NCBI RefSeq assembly: GCF_000090795.2
Contig: NW_003546298.1
Span: 278,937-342,936, forward strand
Origin: Amphimedon queenslandica
Taxonomy: Eukaryota; Porifera; Demospongiae; Haplosclerida; Niphatidae
Reading direction: 5' to 3'
Length of the DNA: 64,000 bases
The notes under the pieces are model-generated. The model was not told the origin of the DNA and did not search any database. It saw nothing but the letters and a program-made list of their open reading frames with translations. Below, piece by piece: positions 34,301 through 49,300 of the stretch. The position numbers and the translations under genes were made by a program. Position 1 is the stretch's first letter; each line of letters begins with the position of its first letter.

Positions 34301-37300
34301 GGAAGGTACTTGTAAGAATAGTACTTTATTGTAAGGAAACAATTTTTATCTTATACACGCAGATGAGGTTTATTTGACTTCAGTTAGTTGGGTTATTCCA
34401 AATATGCCTGACATGTCTCCTTCTGGTTCACCAGTTCCTCCTCTAATACATGCATCTCCTAATATTAATACGTGTAGACCCATGAGCTTTCAAGATGAAG
34501 GAGCAAAAGTAGAGTCTATCATTTACATAATACATTACTGTACAACTATAGATACTATGTGCAACAGCTGTCAATAATGCTTCATTCTTGAAAGATTGTT
34601 CTAATGCTCTCTCTGTTCCTAAAAACACTGAGTTTTCCACTTCAGAAGATAGCAGTATGAGCCTTGTTTGGATTTGCACTGGGACTAGTGACCTCACAAA
34701 GGTCAGTGTTACTTTCACAGTGTTTTTTATGTACGTGTAGATGCACATGTACTGTATGTACATGTAGCCAGAGCTGAGGTGAAGTCCTTTTGTTAAGAAA
34801 TTTGACTTTGTGTCAATTGGGCTCAATAGAATTTTTATGTTAAAGTGACTTTATCTCAGTAATTGTGTAGTTGTACATGTATACATGTACATGTATGTAC
34901 ATGTTCATGTACGGAAGATTTCAGGGCAAAGTTCATATGTACATTGTACATGTGCCTACAGTATTGAAACACTTATATAAGTGCAGTTGCAAGTATTGCT
35001 TGCAGTTTATATTGGTGCGTATACATGTACATGTGTACATGTATGTTATTCATGTGTATGTACATGTACTTGCCTAAAGGTACTCTATAGTCTGTCTTTG
35101 CTATTGTTGTTCTGGGCCCATGCTACAAGTAGTAATTGTATGAATTTCTATGTTCGTAGTGATACAGGATAGGGATATCCTTTCTTTAATACTACCCATT
35201 CTATTGAGGAGAGGTGTACAATGAGACGCATTGGACATGTACTGTACATGTACATGTACCTGGCTCTTTCTTAGGAGTTACTTCTAAGGGGGAGCATTGA
35301 ATTCCCTCCTGGGTACAGGCCATCCCGCAGTTACTTCTTTCTTGAAGCACCACGTGGTCTCTTCCGGATGTTTGGTGACAGATTCCTGATTATAGAGAGA
35401 CAATTACTGCCCTCAGTACCCTGTGCCATTACATGTATCTTGGAAACTGATTTAAAAGCCATGGGTTGTATCATTGATAATGTACTGCTCTGTCTCTCAC
35501 GTCTTTACTTTGGCATGAGTGGAACCAGTCCTCGATGTAGAGATAGGATACAAGGCTTGAGTGTCCTCGAAAAATTTGTTTTGGTTAGCCCAATTAATGA
35601 TGGACCCCGTCCGATTACCTCTTGGTGACCTAGATCTGCTTCTTTTGTTAGATTTAGATCCTCTACATCTTTTTGAAGATTGTGGAATCTGTCATTGAGT
35701 TTGTCCAATTTTTAGCAACTGCTCTAGAGACTTTTTTTCAGTATGTGCTTGCTGAGACTATCGTCACACGTGGTGAGCTAAGAAAAAAGCCAAGGAAGAT
35801 GGCAATGATGCAGGCATGGCATGTGGCGAATTGGCGGTCAAAGAGTTATTAAACTTAGTCATTTAACTACAAACTAGCTGTGAGTTTAGAAAACTGGCCA
35901 AGCACAGTTAATGTGTGAAGCTGAGCTTTCTGTTATTTAATCTCTATGTAACTTTTTGACCACATTAACAAGGAACAACTACAAATAATGAAGCTTCTAA
36001 TGCTTGTTTCCCCCTTTGGATAGCAGCGCTTTGAATGAACTTTAAACCTGTCTAGCCCAAATAAGAACTTACCCTCACAGGAATAAGCAGTGTTCACCAC
36101 TTTTGAAAGGATAAGCTGCCACAAATTGTACCATCTCCTTTACCACTACTTCTGGCAGCTGGTTGCTGGCTTTGTTTTTCTCTTGCACCCCTCATCATTG
36201 TTCATGATGCTGTTTAGTCTTGAACACCTCAAAAATCTCCACTGTAGAGATGAAAGAGAACAATGAGAAGTTAGGAGAGAACTAAGTTTTTGATCTCAGA
36301 GATCAAATTGGGAAATAGAACTTGGGACTAGAAGTTGTTCAACGTGGCTATAGTCTTGTGACCACCTGAGCTTCACTTAATCTTACCAATCTTTTTTAAC
36401 TATATGCTTAAACTCCAATGTTGATTTCACCAAATATCCTGTTTCATATCTCTAGAAAGACTAATCGAGTGAAGCCCTTACTTATGAGAATTCCAGTATG
36501 TATACATACATATACGTTTGTGGGCAAGACTGGAGGTGTGGCTGGAGAGCAGAACCCCTCAATGTTTTACATTCATTCTAGTGTTGACTGTTTCAAACTT
36601 TTTGTACACCATACTTGTAGACTCTAAGATCATGCTTTAGGTATGGTTACTATAATTGCATGATTGGTCTATGTCATGAACTCGTTCAATTTTTGAAGTG
36701 GTTGTCCTGAGCACCTCTGAACGCTATAGGCAAAACTACAGTATGCGTACCCATGGGTCTTTGTGTAGTCAATTTCAGTTGATTTGGCACAGGCATGACC
36801 CTTATAACTTTTTATTATTCATGCTAGCTACCTGAAACTTAGTGTAGCTGCAAAACCAGTTGTTTTGAAAATGTGTACTATTTTTTGGATCTCTAGGTAC
36901 TCTGGAAGGTTCTGAATGGGTTCCTCTACTCTAATTTGAAGAGAGCCGCCATGATAAATCAATACGTGCATGCTACATCATACTCGTGAATTCATTAGCA
37001 TTTCATTATTATTAATGTTTTTGTATGAAATAAAAGGAAACAGATGAGTTCCTCTAGAAAAGGTAGTATTCAACTAGCAGACTTACATGTACGTGTATAT
37101 TGCTTGAAAGAATTTGCTATATCCTGTTAATTCTTCATTAGCGTCAACTGTGGTTGCTCTCTTTTGTATCTGAGGTCTTTATTAGCTTTATAACAGAAAA
37201 GGTCCAGTCATTGTTCATTAAATGTCCAAGGCGAGGATAAATCAAGCACAAAAACATATCAGAAGTAAAGAAAGCCTCCATTAAAGAGCTTGCTTGAACT

Positions 37301-40300
37301 CTGCTACCATTTAGGTGTGGCTAAGAGTGATGTTTTATTGGTGTAAAACTTGATTTTATATAAAATTGACTTTACTATTTATGATGGGCACTGATGCTAA
37401 CTTACTATGTAACTGTTCTTATGGTCAAATGTTTGATTTATAAGTACTGTGAAGACAAAGTGCTGAAGCACAAGCAGAAATTTGTGTAGACTAAGTGTGT
37501 GAAACCAATGAAGCTCTTCCAGAAATTGATTACGTTTTCCTGCTTTATAGGGTTTCTAGCCTTATAAATGCATTTAAAGTATCTGCAGCTGTTATGATGT
37601 TGTATTGCCATTAGTAATGTTTTGACTTTCTTCTCTTCCAGTCTTAGCTTGAGTACCTTTCTAAGACAAATCAAACTACTTGTACATGTAAAAGCTATGC
37701 AATTATAACTGAGAAAGCATTCATTATCACTTAGGTTGACACCAGATATAAATTATTGTTTACTTTAGGTAAGTGTCCTAGACACTGCTGCTGTTGGAGA
37801 AGTTTTGGAAACTTTTGCTGTGTGCAGTACACCTATTGTTTGCATGTCAGCTATCCCTTCGTTTGATGATAAAGATCCTGATGTTCTTTCTAGTAAGTTT
37901 GTTTTTGTTGAATCACTGTATTTGCCTGTTTATTTAACTCTTTATGCAACTACTTGTAAATTGCTTTTTGAATACATGTATTTGTTTTATTGGTAGAGCA
38001 AGTGGTTGAATTTAAAAATATTATGATAATTGTTTTCACAACCTTTCATGCATAGCTATTTTTTTCATCAAGACTTACAGTGAAGATCAGGGCCATGTTA
38101 ACTTTGATACTCAACTACATGTACATACTACAACATACGCTTTGCATTAAGTATGTGCCTAACAATTACATTAGTGTTTAACTTATAGGTAACGCTTGGT
38201 TTATACCATTATAATGTCATGTTACATATACATGTATATGTAGATTGCATGTGGGTGAGAACATTTATAGAAACAACCGGGAGCTTGTCCCCCATGTCAT
38301 AAGAACAAGGCGTTTGCTTCCCAGTGAGTGAAAGTGCATGATATAGTGTGAAAAAGTCTAAGATTAGAGACTGTCAACTGGCCATTATGAATGTAGTACA
38401 TGTAGTTTTGATGAGTAAGTACATGTATCTTTTGATTGCTTTACGAATGAAGTATTAATTTGCATGCTGTTGCAGTTGCTTTTATTGTTTCGACTTGCCA
38501 ATTAATTACTGTAGTACATGTAGTTTTAAAAAATACTGTATAGTGAGAAAGTTTCATGGCCCAAAATTTTTACATTTTCATCCAAAAATCTATTTCAGGG
38601 TTTTAATTTTCACAGTTGTCTGCCTTTTGGCCATGTTGAACAGTATAAATCGATTTTTCAGATTTTATTTACATAAATTTTGAATAATTTGTAAAATTTA
38701 CAAATATTTTGGGCCATGAAAAACTCTAGCTATATGGTAAATACATGTATGTCTTGACTGCTTACTGTACAAGATACTAATTTGCATGCTGTTGCATATG
38801 CTCTTGTTACTTATGCACCACATACTTGCCAATTAAAAGTGTTATGCGACCACTTCATTGATAATGCTTTGTATTATTTTGCTGATTGTGCCTTTTTGAC
38901 ATGTATTTGTAACATGTAGGTTTGTCCACGAAAGTAAAAAAATCAACAGGACAAACTGGCTCTAAGGAAAGACCTTCTTCTCAGTATGCTACTATTTGGA
39001 TGGGATCAGAATCTGGAGTGTATGTTGTTAACATTGCTAAATAAGAATTTCGTGGTAAATACTTGTAGTTTATATGTACATTCTGCTTTGTCACAATGGA
39101 AGAAATGTTTGCATGCTGATAGGCTTCCTGCTGGTATTCAGGGCATTGTGTAAGTTGCATATAAATCATAAAATAAATTGATAATTTGCAGGCATTCTAA
39201 AGGAAAGGTGTTTCTTTTGCTTCAAAATGCCACTTTAGCTGTTTTTATGAGATATTCAGGTACATTCATGCATGCATCTGATATTGAAAAATGCATGCAA
39301 CATTTGTGCATGTACATGTACATGTACATAAGTCTACATACATGTTTGTGGACTGAGGCTATTGTAAATAGAAAGTTATTCATAGAACTTCCTTTTTCTA
39401 CTTTTGCTACAGTCTTTGGCTAAGAATATTAATGGGAGTTACACATGTACATGTGCATACAAATTTATAGGGAATGTTTATTGCTTTCATTGTTCTGGCA
39501 ATCTACATGTACATAATTTCCCTGTCTATTTACTTACAAGTACTTGTATTGTACACTTTACATGTAGTTTACTTCTATGTTTATTATGTACATACTGTGT
39601 ATATGGATTATAATGAAACTAAACCATATTTGTACATGTACATGTATTTACATGTATGTGTACAGTATGTGTCATTATACTCATTGCCAAATATTGCAAC
39701 TTCAGCATTAAGCTTATGTCTGATCATTTGAAGTTTTATTTTGGTATAGTTTATACACTAAGATATTTTTTTGTTTAGATGGTGAATGGGATTGGGATAA
39801 TTATGAATTGGTTCCTATTGCTCAGAAAAAGAACTTGCCTGTAACTGCATTGGCTACAGTTAAATATAATGTATGGTGTGCAATTGGCAACACCATTCAT
39901 GTGTTACATTCACATTCACTTCGAAATGAGGTTCGTCTATTTTTAACAATATACAGTAGCTCCATTTGATTAAAAAAATTATTTTTAGGCTAACTTTACT
40001 GTTCATTCATGGAAGAATGCTGAAGTACAGCAACTATTATCTGTTGGTGAGGGTGTTTGGGTTGTTTTTAAACGGGATTCTGTCTTGCGGCTTTTTAATG
40101 CAACCTCTTTTACGCATATGCAGGATTTAGATATTGCTCCATCAGTTCACAAAATTATAGGTAATTTTATATTGGCACCAGTTTCTCTTTCTGTATACAG
40201 TATATGCATGTACACGAGTGGATAATTATTTAGGAAAGTGTCTAACCTACCCATATTCAGTGATAACACAGTGTGTATGTTTACATTCTTTTTTTATAAG

Positions 40301-43300
40301 TATACAGAGTTTATCTCAGTAATCTTCAAATTAATAGGTGTGGTTTATAAAATGGCGCTTGAAGCATGCAGGTAACTTTAAAACATATTCATGTATCTCC
40401 AGTCTGAGGATCATGCAGTGCAAGAAACAAGCAGAAACAGACAGGAATATGTTCTTTTAATAGTTGGCTATTGCTTAAGCTTTCTGACTTGGAATCAATA
40501 TAAGGACGCAAGAATGGCTACTTGGTGCTAATCACCATGCTATCTAAACACACGTCTCACATATTATAGGCGCATTGAACACTCCTTGAATAATTATCCA
40601 CTCTTGATGTAGATGTAATTGATTCTTGTAGTTGTACTTGTACAGTAGTGCACAGAACATGAATTTGTGTATAAACCAATGGTGCAAACTACCATCTTCC
40701 CTCTTGTGATGTCACGCGTGACCACACCCAAATTTGCTAAACAGGCTGCAGAAATGAAGAAGTAAATTATGCATGTGTAAAGCAGTTTTTCTCCAGGAAA
40801 GAGCCATTATTTTTATCCAAAAGTATTTTTGCAAGTCATTCTATACCATAATGAAAATGTTTTTGGATTCAATCACAACCCTATTTTTCATGTCAGTTGC
40901 CGTTTGAAATGCTCTTTCAGAACTTAAAGGTGCTTGTCTTGGCTGTCTTTGTTCTCCTAGTTCTTTAGTGCTGTCACTCTTTGCTTTTCAAAATCCATTT
41001 AGGATGTTCTTTGCTCCATTTCATTGTGGAACAACTGTCTGTTGCTGGCATTGTGCTCTCTTCTACTTGTGGTTTGCACATGCACAGTGATAGAGCAGTG
41101 CACTACTGATGCAAAACTAGAGCTTCTTAGGTTTTTTATTTTTGCAGTGTACTGTATATGCATATAAATTGTACAGGTACATGTTCATGCACAGCACTGG
41201 ACAGGTGCAAGTGGACAAACAAACTAGTGTAAGTGTGTGCTTTAACTTGCGTGTATAGTTTTATGCCTGTAATGTGTAATGTACATCATTTGGTTGATAT
41301 TAGTACATGATACACTATACACTAACAACATACTCACTAGATAGTGCACTAATCATACATGCACCATGCACTCACAATGCACTCACAATGCACTCACTAT
41401 ACAGTTTAGGCTATCATGACTACTTTTTAGTTTACATAGTGTGTGTATCATGTGTGTATAGTTTATCTTAGTTTGCATAAGCTGCGTTTGTCAACTTGCA
41501 GGTCTCCAGTGCTGTATGTCGGTATAAAGTGTTCTATTTGTCTAAGTTAAAAATTATGGAAGCATATGTTAGTAATATTTTGTGCTATTTTGAGTTTGAG
41601 ATTTGCTTAGTTTGGTTTACATCTGTTTATGTAAAGTGATTAATAGACAATACTACTTTTTAGCTGCAGTATTTTTGTAACTCAGTTATGCCATACTTTC
41701 ATTGAGCATTGCTGCGTTTTGTGCGAGACAAATTTTTCTTACACATTAAAATTGCAAATTGTTAATTTTTTGTGAATTGTTTGAAATCGTGATATTTTGC
41801 TAAAAATATAAACCTTTGTACAAATTGTTTCCCTGCATGCTTACAATTTATGTACAGTTGATATACTAGGTGTAATGTAGTATGTTTCTGTTGATTGTTG
41901 CCTTGTTTAAATGTGCTTTTAAGGTCATTTATGATACAAGACTTAAGCAGAAGCTCTTAGCTCTTTCTTCCCCAATCAAAGTTTGTTTTTATGCTGTATT
42001 GATAGTTTAGCACCAGGTGTTAGATCCCATAAGTAGGACAGAATGATATCCTTTGAGGTACTGTGTGACGTTCACATTTGATAAAATACTTTCTCCTTAA
42101 CATGTAATGCATCTTGATTTCTTAGTTTTGACACCTGTTGGTAAGTAAAGCAACTAAAATATTATTCAGAGAAAATTATGATTTTATCAAAAAATTATTT
42201 TTTAATTTTTAGCTGGGGCAACAAGTCAGTAGTCTAAATTATTGTTGAGTAATGTCTTGAGTATAGATGTGCTTCTTTCTTACATGATATTTTCTGCCAT
42301 GTCTTTACTGTTGATGATTTATTGTCACACTTCTCTAGTTGTTATGATAGCTGCAGCTTGTTACTGTTAGATGCATAATGCCACACTGTATTCCTGCAAC
42401 TGCTCTTATTTTTGGGACAAGCAATGTACAGTAGAGTGCTTCAAAAAAGCTAAGTAGTGAAAGTAGAGCACAGTAGGAATGAGAACTTCATAGGTAGTTA
42501 ATTGGTAGTTATTTTACTTTGCTACTCTTCGCTGCGCTACGCACAGAATGTACTGCAGTACCGGTTAGTCACATGTTCTGTAGTATTAAGCACTCACGTG
42601 CTCTAGAGGCTCTCAAAGGACTTGTAGATGCTTCTCTTGGTTGTTTGTGCCCTCCAAGTTCATCTCTACTGCTGCTTTCTGCTTTTAGGAGCCTGTTTAA
42701 GACAATCTTCGCTCGATTCTACTGTCAAGCTACTGTTTGCTACTGACCACTTGCGCTACTATTACTGTCACATTGTGCATGTGCAACGAAGAGCGCTGAA
42801 CTACCTACGCTACAGTAGAGTAACTGTGGAGTAGCTACTTAGCTTTTTTAAAGCACTGTACTGTATGCCATAGTTGTTTCTATTCCCATATAGAAAAAAA
42901 CATGGTTGCAGCATGGTGGTGGCAACCTTGTAACAGAATTGTTGTTATAAGGTGGTCACTACCTGGCCACAAGGCACATCACCTTGTAAAAACCCAGAAA
43001 TTGATACATTTCCGACTTGTGTCAACCTTGTAGCGACCTTTGACAATTTTCTCACATAGTACAATAAATTATATAGAATAACTATAATCTGAAGGACTAT
43101 CAACACATAATTAACACTGTCATCCTAATCCCATATAGTTTGAATTAATTTCTAGATACTTCATGTATTTATGATACTTTTATATGTATCTAATGTATAT
43201 ACAATGTATGTGGATGTAGATTAATGTTATTTTTATTGACTTGTAAAAGTGCTGGTCAATGGTTTCCTTATATGTTGTAGGAATAGCTTCATATCATCAT

Positions 43301-46300
43301 GGGGCCCACTTAATGAAACCTCGGTTTTCTGTCAACCTTTGGACAACCTTGTCACAAGGGTGTTATGTTTGTAACACATTAGTCACAACTTTAGCACTTT
43401 TATACAAGGGTGTTACCAGGTTACTACAACCTTGTGAGGTTGTGAACCGGTTATAGCAAGCTTGGAATTTTTATATGGGTTAGTAACGCAGTACTGCAGT
43501 GGCGTTACTAAGTAGGATTTACCCAGAAACAATATGGCTTCCACAACTTTTGCAGCCTTGTTATACTGGAAAACGAGCTCTTGTGCTTACCAGACTTCTT
43601 GGAGGACCTTATTTTTACTTGAGGACTCCATTAGTACCACTATCATGGCTCTACATCTTGTCTAAGAAGAGTGTCAAAAATTAGCAAACTGGCCGTTTTG
43701 TTCAGTCCACTAATTTTTGTCTTCATCATCTCCTGTCAATCAGTTAAGCATGGGTATCGTGATCTTTGGCCAATGCTATGGGGCTAATTTTACACCATTC
43801 TGCTTTGACTATCCATGTGAAAGTCCACAACTTTTCAAATAACTATAGCAATGAGATAAAGTTGCTTTCTATCTATTACCGACAGTCTATTGTACGTCAT
43901 TCTGCCATTTTGTTAATTACAAGAAACATTTACTTCAATATTTGTGTGTGGTCGTGCATTGTCAGATCTGCAGATATGGCAGTTTCTTTACCTATCTATG
44001 CTTGGATCAACTGCAATACTTGTAGGAGGTTTCAGGCTTCCAAATTCAACTACGAGAAGGTATTTAATCGTAGATATTATTGTCTTATTGCAATAAATGA
44101 TTAATAATTTCAAAACACAAACAATAGTTATGTTAAGCAAATAAAGCAATGATCATGAACTTGACAGCAGGAACAACACAGGACAGGATTGCAAGGAAAA
44201 TGGGTACTCTCAATTCTTGTTGAACAAGGACTCGTATCAACGCTACTATTAAATTTTGCTTTCACTAAATACTGATCAGTATACAATTTCTTCAGCATAG
44301 CTATTCACCACAATGGCAATGGACACCATCTGAAGAAATTTCATAAAAATCAACACAAACAAGAACATTAAAGACACAAAAACAAGATCAAGAATTATTC
44401 TAAAGCAAGTTTGTAAAAAAGTAATGGAAGAAAGGGCATATAGGATTCTGAACGACTGACTATCCATACCAATGAAAATCCAAAATGAAAATCCTACTCT
44501 CGTGACGCAAATTCTACTCTATATTACAAGGTGATTTCTAATTACTTACAAAATAATATTGAAAATGCAATATAGTGACACTAGTGTAGGATTTTTTTTG
44601 GTATGGATCGATACTGGATAGTCAGTCATTCAGAATCCTACTTCCCCTTGTTTCCATTATTTTTTTTACGAAATTGCTCTGTGATCCTACTCGATCTTTT
44701 TTTAATTTTTATGCTCTTGTAATATTAATAACACAGTAGCATTGTTAAATAGGATTTATTCCAAAACAATGTGTTTGCTGCCACAACTTTTGTAGCCTTG
44801 CTATAGACCAGTTGGCGCTAAGTATATTCATAGAATTTTAAGTATGTTCATTGTGATACCGTAAACAAAGTAAAATTTTCCTGCCGCCATTGTGGAGTCC
44901 TACTTCCAATGGTTGTCTATGGAGTGACCGTGAAAAGAGCTTTTTCTCCAAAAACTGCTCTATTTATTTGTTATGGCAATCTTGCTACTGCTTACTAACC
45001 ATCTTCCAGTGTCTATTGTGGGCTCATGGACTTTAATAAGTGCCACTAGGACCTATAGAAGCAAAGATATTGCTTTCTCCCATTCTACTGTTGGTAAACT
45101 ATGACTCAAAAATGGCAGTAGGAAAATTTTGCTTTATTTACGGTATCACAATAAATATTCTTAGAATTCTATGAATATATTTAGCGCCAACTGATTTATA
45201 CTGGGAAAATGAGGCCCAATGCTTACCTGACTTCTTACGTAGCACTAAACCTTGTCTAAGATGATCAAAATGGCCGTTTTGTTCATTCCATTTTTGTCTT
45301 AGGCATCATCATCATCATCTCCTGTCAATCCAGTTAATGAAGGGTATCATGATCTTTGGTCAATGCTACTTGGCTAATTTTTGCACTATTCTACCCCAAC
45401 TATCTATGCCCAGGTCCACAACTTTACAAATAACTCTAACAATAATGTAAAGTTGTACTTTCTTTATCACCACCACTTCACTTACCTCATTCTGCAATTT
45501 TGTTAGTTTAAATGTGCTCCAAAGATTGGGTGTGGCTGTGCATGCTCAAGTATCAGAAATAAAAAAAATCAAGCATTTTTACCTAGTCGTGTTTAGATCA
45601 ACTGCGGTACTTAGTGTAGGTTCCAGACTTCCAGTTCCAGCTTAGAGAAGGTATTTAATCTTGGATATTATGGTTTTATTGAATTTTAATGGATGGTATT
45701 TAGTAAACACAAACATTAGTTTGTCATGCAATGACCATGAATTTGACAACAGGAACGATACACAACAGGATTACTAGGAAGATGATATTCTCATAAGACT
45801 GATATTAACTTATGCTTTCGATAAGTCAGTATATAATTCCTTCAGCTTAGGTATCCATAATATTACAAATAACAAGTACTACAATTGCTATGCAGACCAT
45901 TTGTGAAGAAACACCGTATACCGGTTTATGTTTGCAGTGAAATATTTTAGCAAATTAGCAGCTATTTTATTATTATCATTTATAAAATAAAATCATGTAT
46001 TCATGTAATTATTGGGTATCAAGATCAAAATGCTTGATGCTTGAATCTTTTATAAATAAAAATTATAATATAATATATATTACAAATTTTAGAAAGTAAG
46101 AGTACAATAATGATAGAAATAATAATCATACTCATAGCTAATGTTTGTCACGTAGTAAATTAAAGTGAATTAGACTATACCGAGCCTGGTGACCCGTCCT
46201 CCAATGACACGAGTACTTCACACCTCGACTTCACACAGCGTCTCCTTGAGTTGAGTTCCACACTGAACTGATATGACAGTAGTATCTCCAGAGCAGCAGT

Positions 46301-49300
46301 CAAGAACGAGCACTGTAGTATCTGTGGAGTAAAGAAAACCAAGAGGCAAGGACAAAACGTTGAGTCAACGTAAAAACGTGCTCCATGAAAAAACGGACCA
46401 TGAACAGAAGTAAACGTTTTCATATAGTGTTGAAATGCCTAACAGCCATTCAGCGTAAACGAAACGCGAAGTTTTTATTGGCTTGTACTGTATATAGACC
46501 TGTTTAGTATGATATATAATACACATATATATTAGCATTAGTTATTACACCCTACTAGAGGCTTTATCTGATACATACATGAAAACTAGATTCATAATTT
46601 GCGATTACATACGCCGAGGTAATTACGAATATTCTTTGAGTGTATATATCAGAAAGCTGACAGTAGGGTGTAGTAACTGGTTTATTCAGAAACCATACAG
46701 AACAAAGGTCAATACTCACAAAGCATGGTTGATAGTGGATATGCAATGAATATCATTTTAAATCTGCTGTTCTAGGGAAATAAAGATTATTCCCTGGGGC
46801 TGGCTGATATACAATGATATTCATTGAATATCCACTATAAAAATGCATGGTACCTTTGATCTGTATTGCTTCTATAAAATAAATGAATAAATATATTTAT
46901 TTACTATCTGTAGTCATGATATGTGATTATCATTTGGAGTGTTTTAATTAATATTATTGAATTTTTTAGTATTTGGTTCTGAGAAAATGTCAAATGTCAT
47001 GCCTGTACCAGTGTCTTGTGTGGTAGCAGCACAAAACTCTTTATGGATTGGGACTGAGAACGGAATAATTTTAAACTTTCCATTCAGTCGTCCTACCATA
47101 GTAGCAGAAGAAAGTGGTTGGGAAGTGATTAAGGTACGTATAGAATTATTTGTAGATCAGTTGTAATCACTTGGTATAATTGTTTGCTACAATTACAAGC
47201 AGACAGGCTACAGATATGACCTGGCATAAAAACTAAGAGTGATATTTTTTAAAAATAAGCATAATTTTTTGCTTTTGGTGTTTGTTCTATGTCATTTACC
47301 CTTCCAGTGGCAAATAATAATTAATTAAGCAAATTAGTATGAGCAAAAAGACTTGAAATTAATTAAGCCTGCATTATTTGTAAGCAGCACTTTAAAAGTA
47401 AAGGCTTGCAAAATATCCTTCGTACAGTACACTGCTTTTAAAAAGCTAAGTAGCTACTCCACAGTTACTCTTCTGTTGTGTAGGTAGTTTGGTGCTCTTT
47501 GTTGCGCATGTGCAATGTGACAGTAGTAGTAGCGCACGTGGTCGGTGTTTAGCAAACAGTAACTTGATGGTAGACTTGAGCAAAGACCATCCTAAACAGG
47601 CTCCTAAAAGCAGAGGGCAGCAGTAGAGATGAACTTGGAGGGCACAGACAGCCAAGAGAAGCATCGTCAAGTCCTTTGAGAGCCTCTAGAGTGTGTGAGC
47701 GCTTGCTGCTACAGAACATGTGACTGGGCGGTATGCAGTACTTTCTTGATGTTTAGTGCAGTGAAGAGTAATGAAGAGTAGTGACGTAAAATAACTACCT
47801 ACAAACTACCTGTGAAGTTGTCTTCTTCACTGTGCTCTACATTTGCTACTTAGCTTTTTTAAAGTACTCTACTGTATACAGATACTTTTATTCTACAAAT
47901 TGATATATCGTCAGTTTTTGTAAGTATTTTTGTCGCAACTAATGGAAACCTTATCTTTACTGTTGCAACAATTCCCCTCCGGTAGCTTGGTTTTGTAATG
48001 GTAGGTCACATTTTAATAATTGTAAAAGACTAATGCTTAATGCATTTAAGAAATCACAAGTTATAATTTCAAATTAAAATATAATGACTAGAACAGAAAT
48101 ATTTCTTATAGTTTATAATTTAATACTGTATACCATACAAGGTGATTTATTTGTGGGATGAATATTTGGCAAATTTGCCTGTGAAGACAAAATTGTGGAT
48201 TTTATATTGGCAGTTTCTTCATAAAACCATCAATTGCCAATAGTAATTCTGCACCAATAAATCTTTTATGGTGGAAGAAAATTTTGGAGGTAGTGAAATT
48301 TGATAAATTTGGTGTTTTGATAGCCCTTTGCCAATATAGAAATCCACCTTTTTAGCCATTATACGCATCCTCAAAGGCACATAGCCACAAATTTGCCAAA
48401 TTAAAATTCGCCAATCACTAAAGTTTAGCTATTTGCCAAATTTAACTGCCTCCAAAATTTCCTGCTATATGGTATTTGAACCATGCAATAGGAAGCTGAA
48501 GTTGGGGGCCAGTCTGTTCCCGAACCGTTTGATGTTAGAACAGAAGAAGCAATGGATGCATCTATTGTATTGGAGCCTCAAGTATTATCTACTACTATTC
48601 CAGTGGCTGAAACTTCCGAAAGAAAATCAGTTTCACAGCCGTTTAATCCTTTTATCAGTATAGACCAAGTTCAATTGTCAATTCACTGTCATGTAAATTC
48701 AGTTGAAAGTTTGGTTTGTGTTCCTGGCATGGTTCCTAGTGACATAAGTAAGCCCAATTAATAATTAATACAATATACATGTAATAATTATAGTTTATTG
48801 AGATTACCACACATTGTAATGATAAACTTTATTATGCATGTATTTTGTCCTTGAGTAAAGACCCTAGGTCTTTCTTATGATTGTTTTTACTGTTGTCAAC
48901 ATTTACGTTTCTTCTACACTCTTAAGCCATCCATACCCTTTATGTGAAGTAGGTGCTGTCATGGAAAATATTCTTCTGAGTTTGGAGGTTGCACCTTTCA
49001 TACCTTGTTACAGCATTGCTGAGTAACTGCTTGCGGACGGAAACCTGTTTTGTCGTTCTCTATTGCAGTTTAGTTTCGGACAAGAAGGATTGGAATAACT
49101 TTTTTTAGGAATGTGTGATCAGGATGAAACTTTTACTGGTTCTTAGTCACCTTAGTTTGTCAAAATCTGTGAAATCTTGGGTCTCTCAGTGCTAGGGAAC
49201 CCTGAGAACAGAGTTCTCTCTATAGCAAACCAAAACTAACTGCATTGACTTTTTATGACGTCATAGTTCTCATATGCACATATACTGCTTATTAGTAACA

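Larger units (their letters stand above)
40161..46969. other. JIP3/4 intron 25, longest intron, filled with mobile elements
   Basis: 6.8 kb. It holds TIR elements at 40216-40606, 42427-42865, 42885-43479, 43482-44310, 44358-44724 and 44735-45870 (with 44809-45193 nested) and a palindromic region at 46680-46885. A GC-richer minus-strand ORF at 46175-46423 (82 codons) has no domain I recognise. Bases 40610-42420 show nothing beyond short repeats such as cactcacaatg near 41370. Confidence 0.7.

Noticed and set aside
34871-35172. Met/Tyr/Cys-rich ORFs
   Set aside because: They are translations of the repeated acatgtac word in a JIP3/4 intron.
46175-46423. Minus-strand 82-codon ORF as a host exon
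   Set aside because: Slightly GC-richer, but no domain, no matching splice partner and no homologous segment I know.
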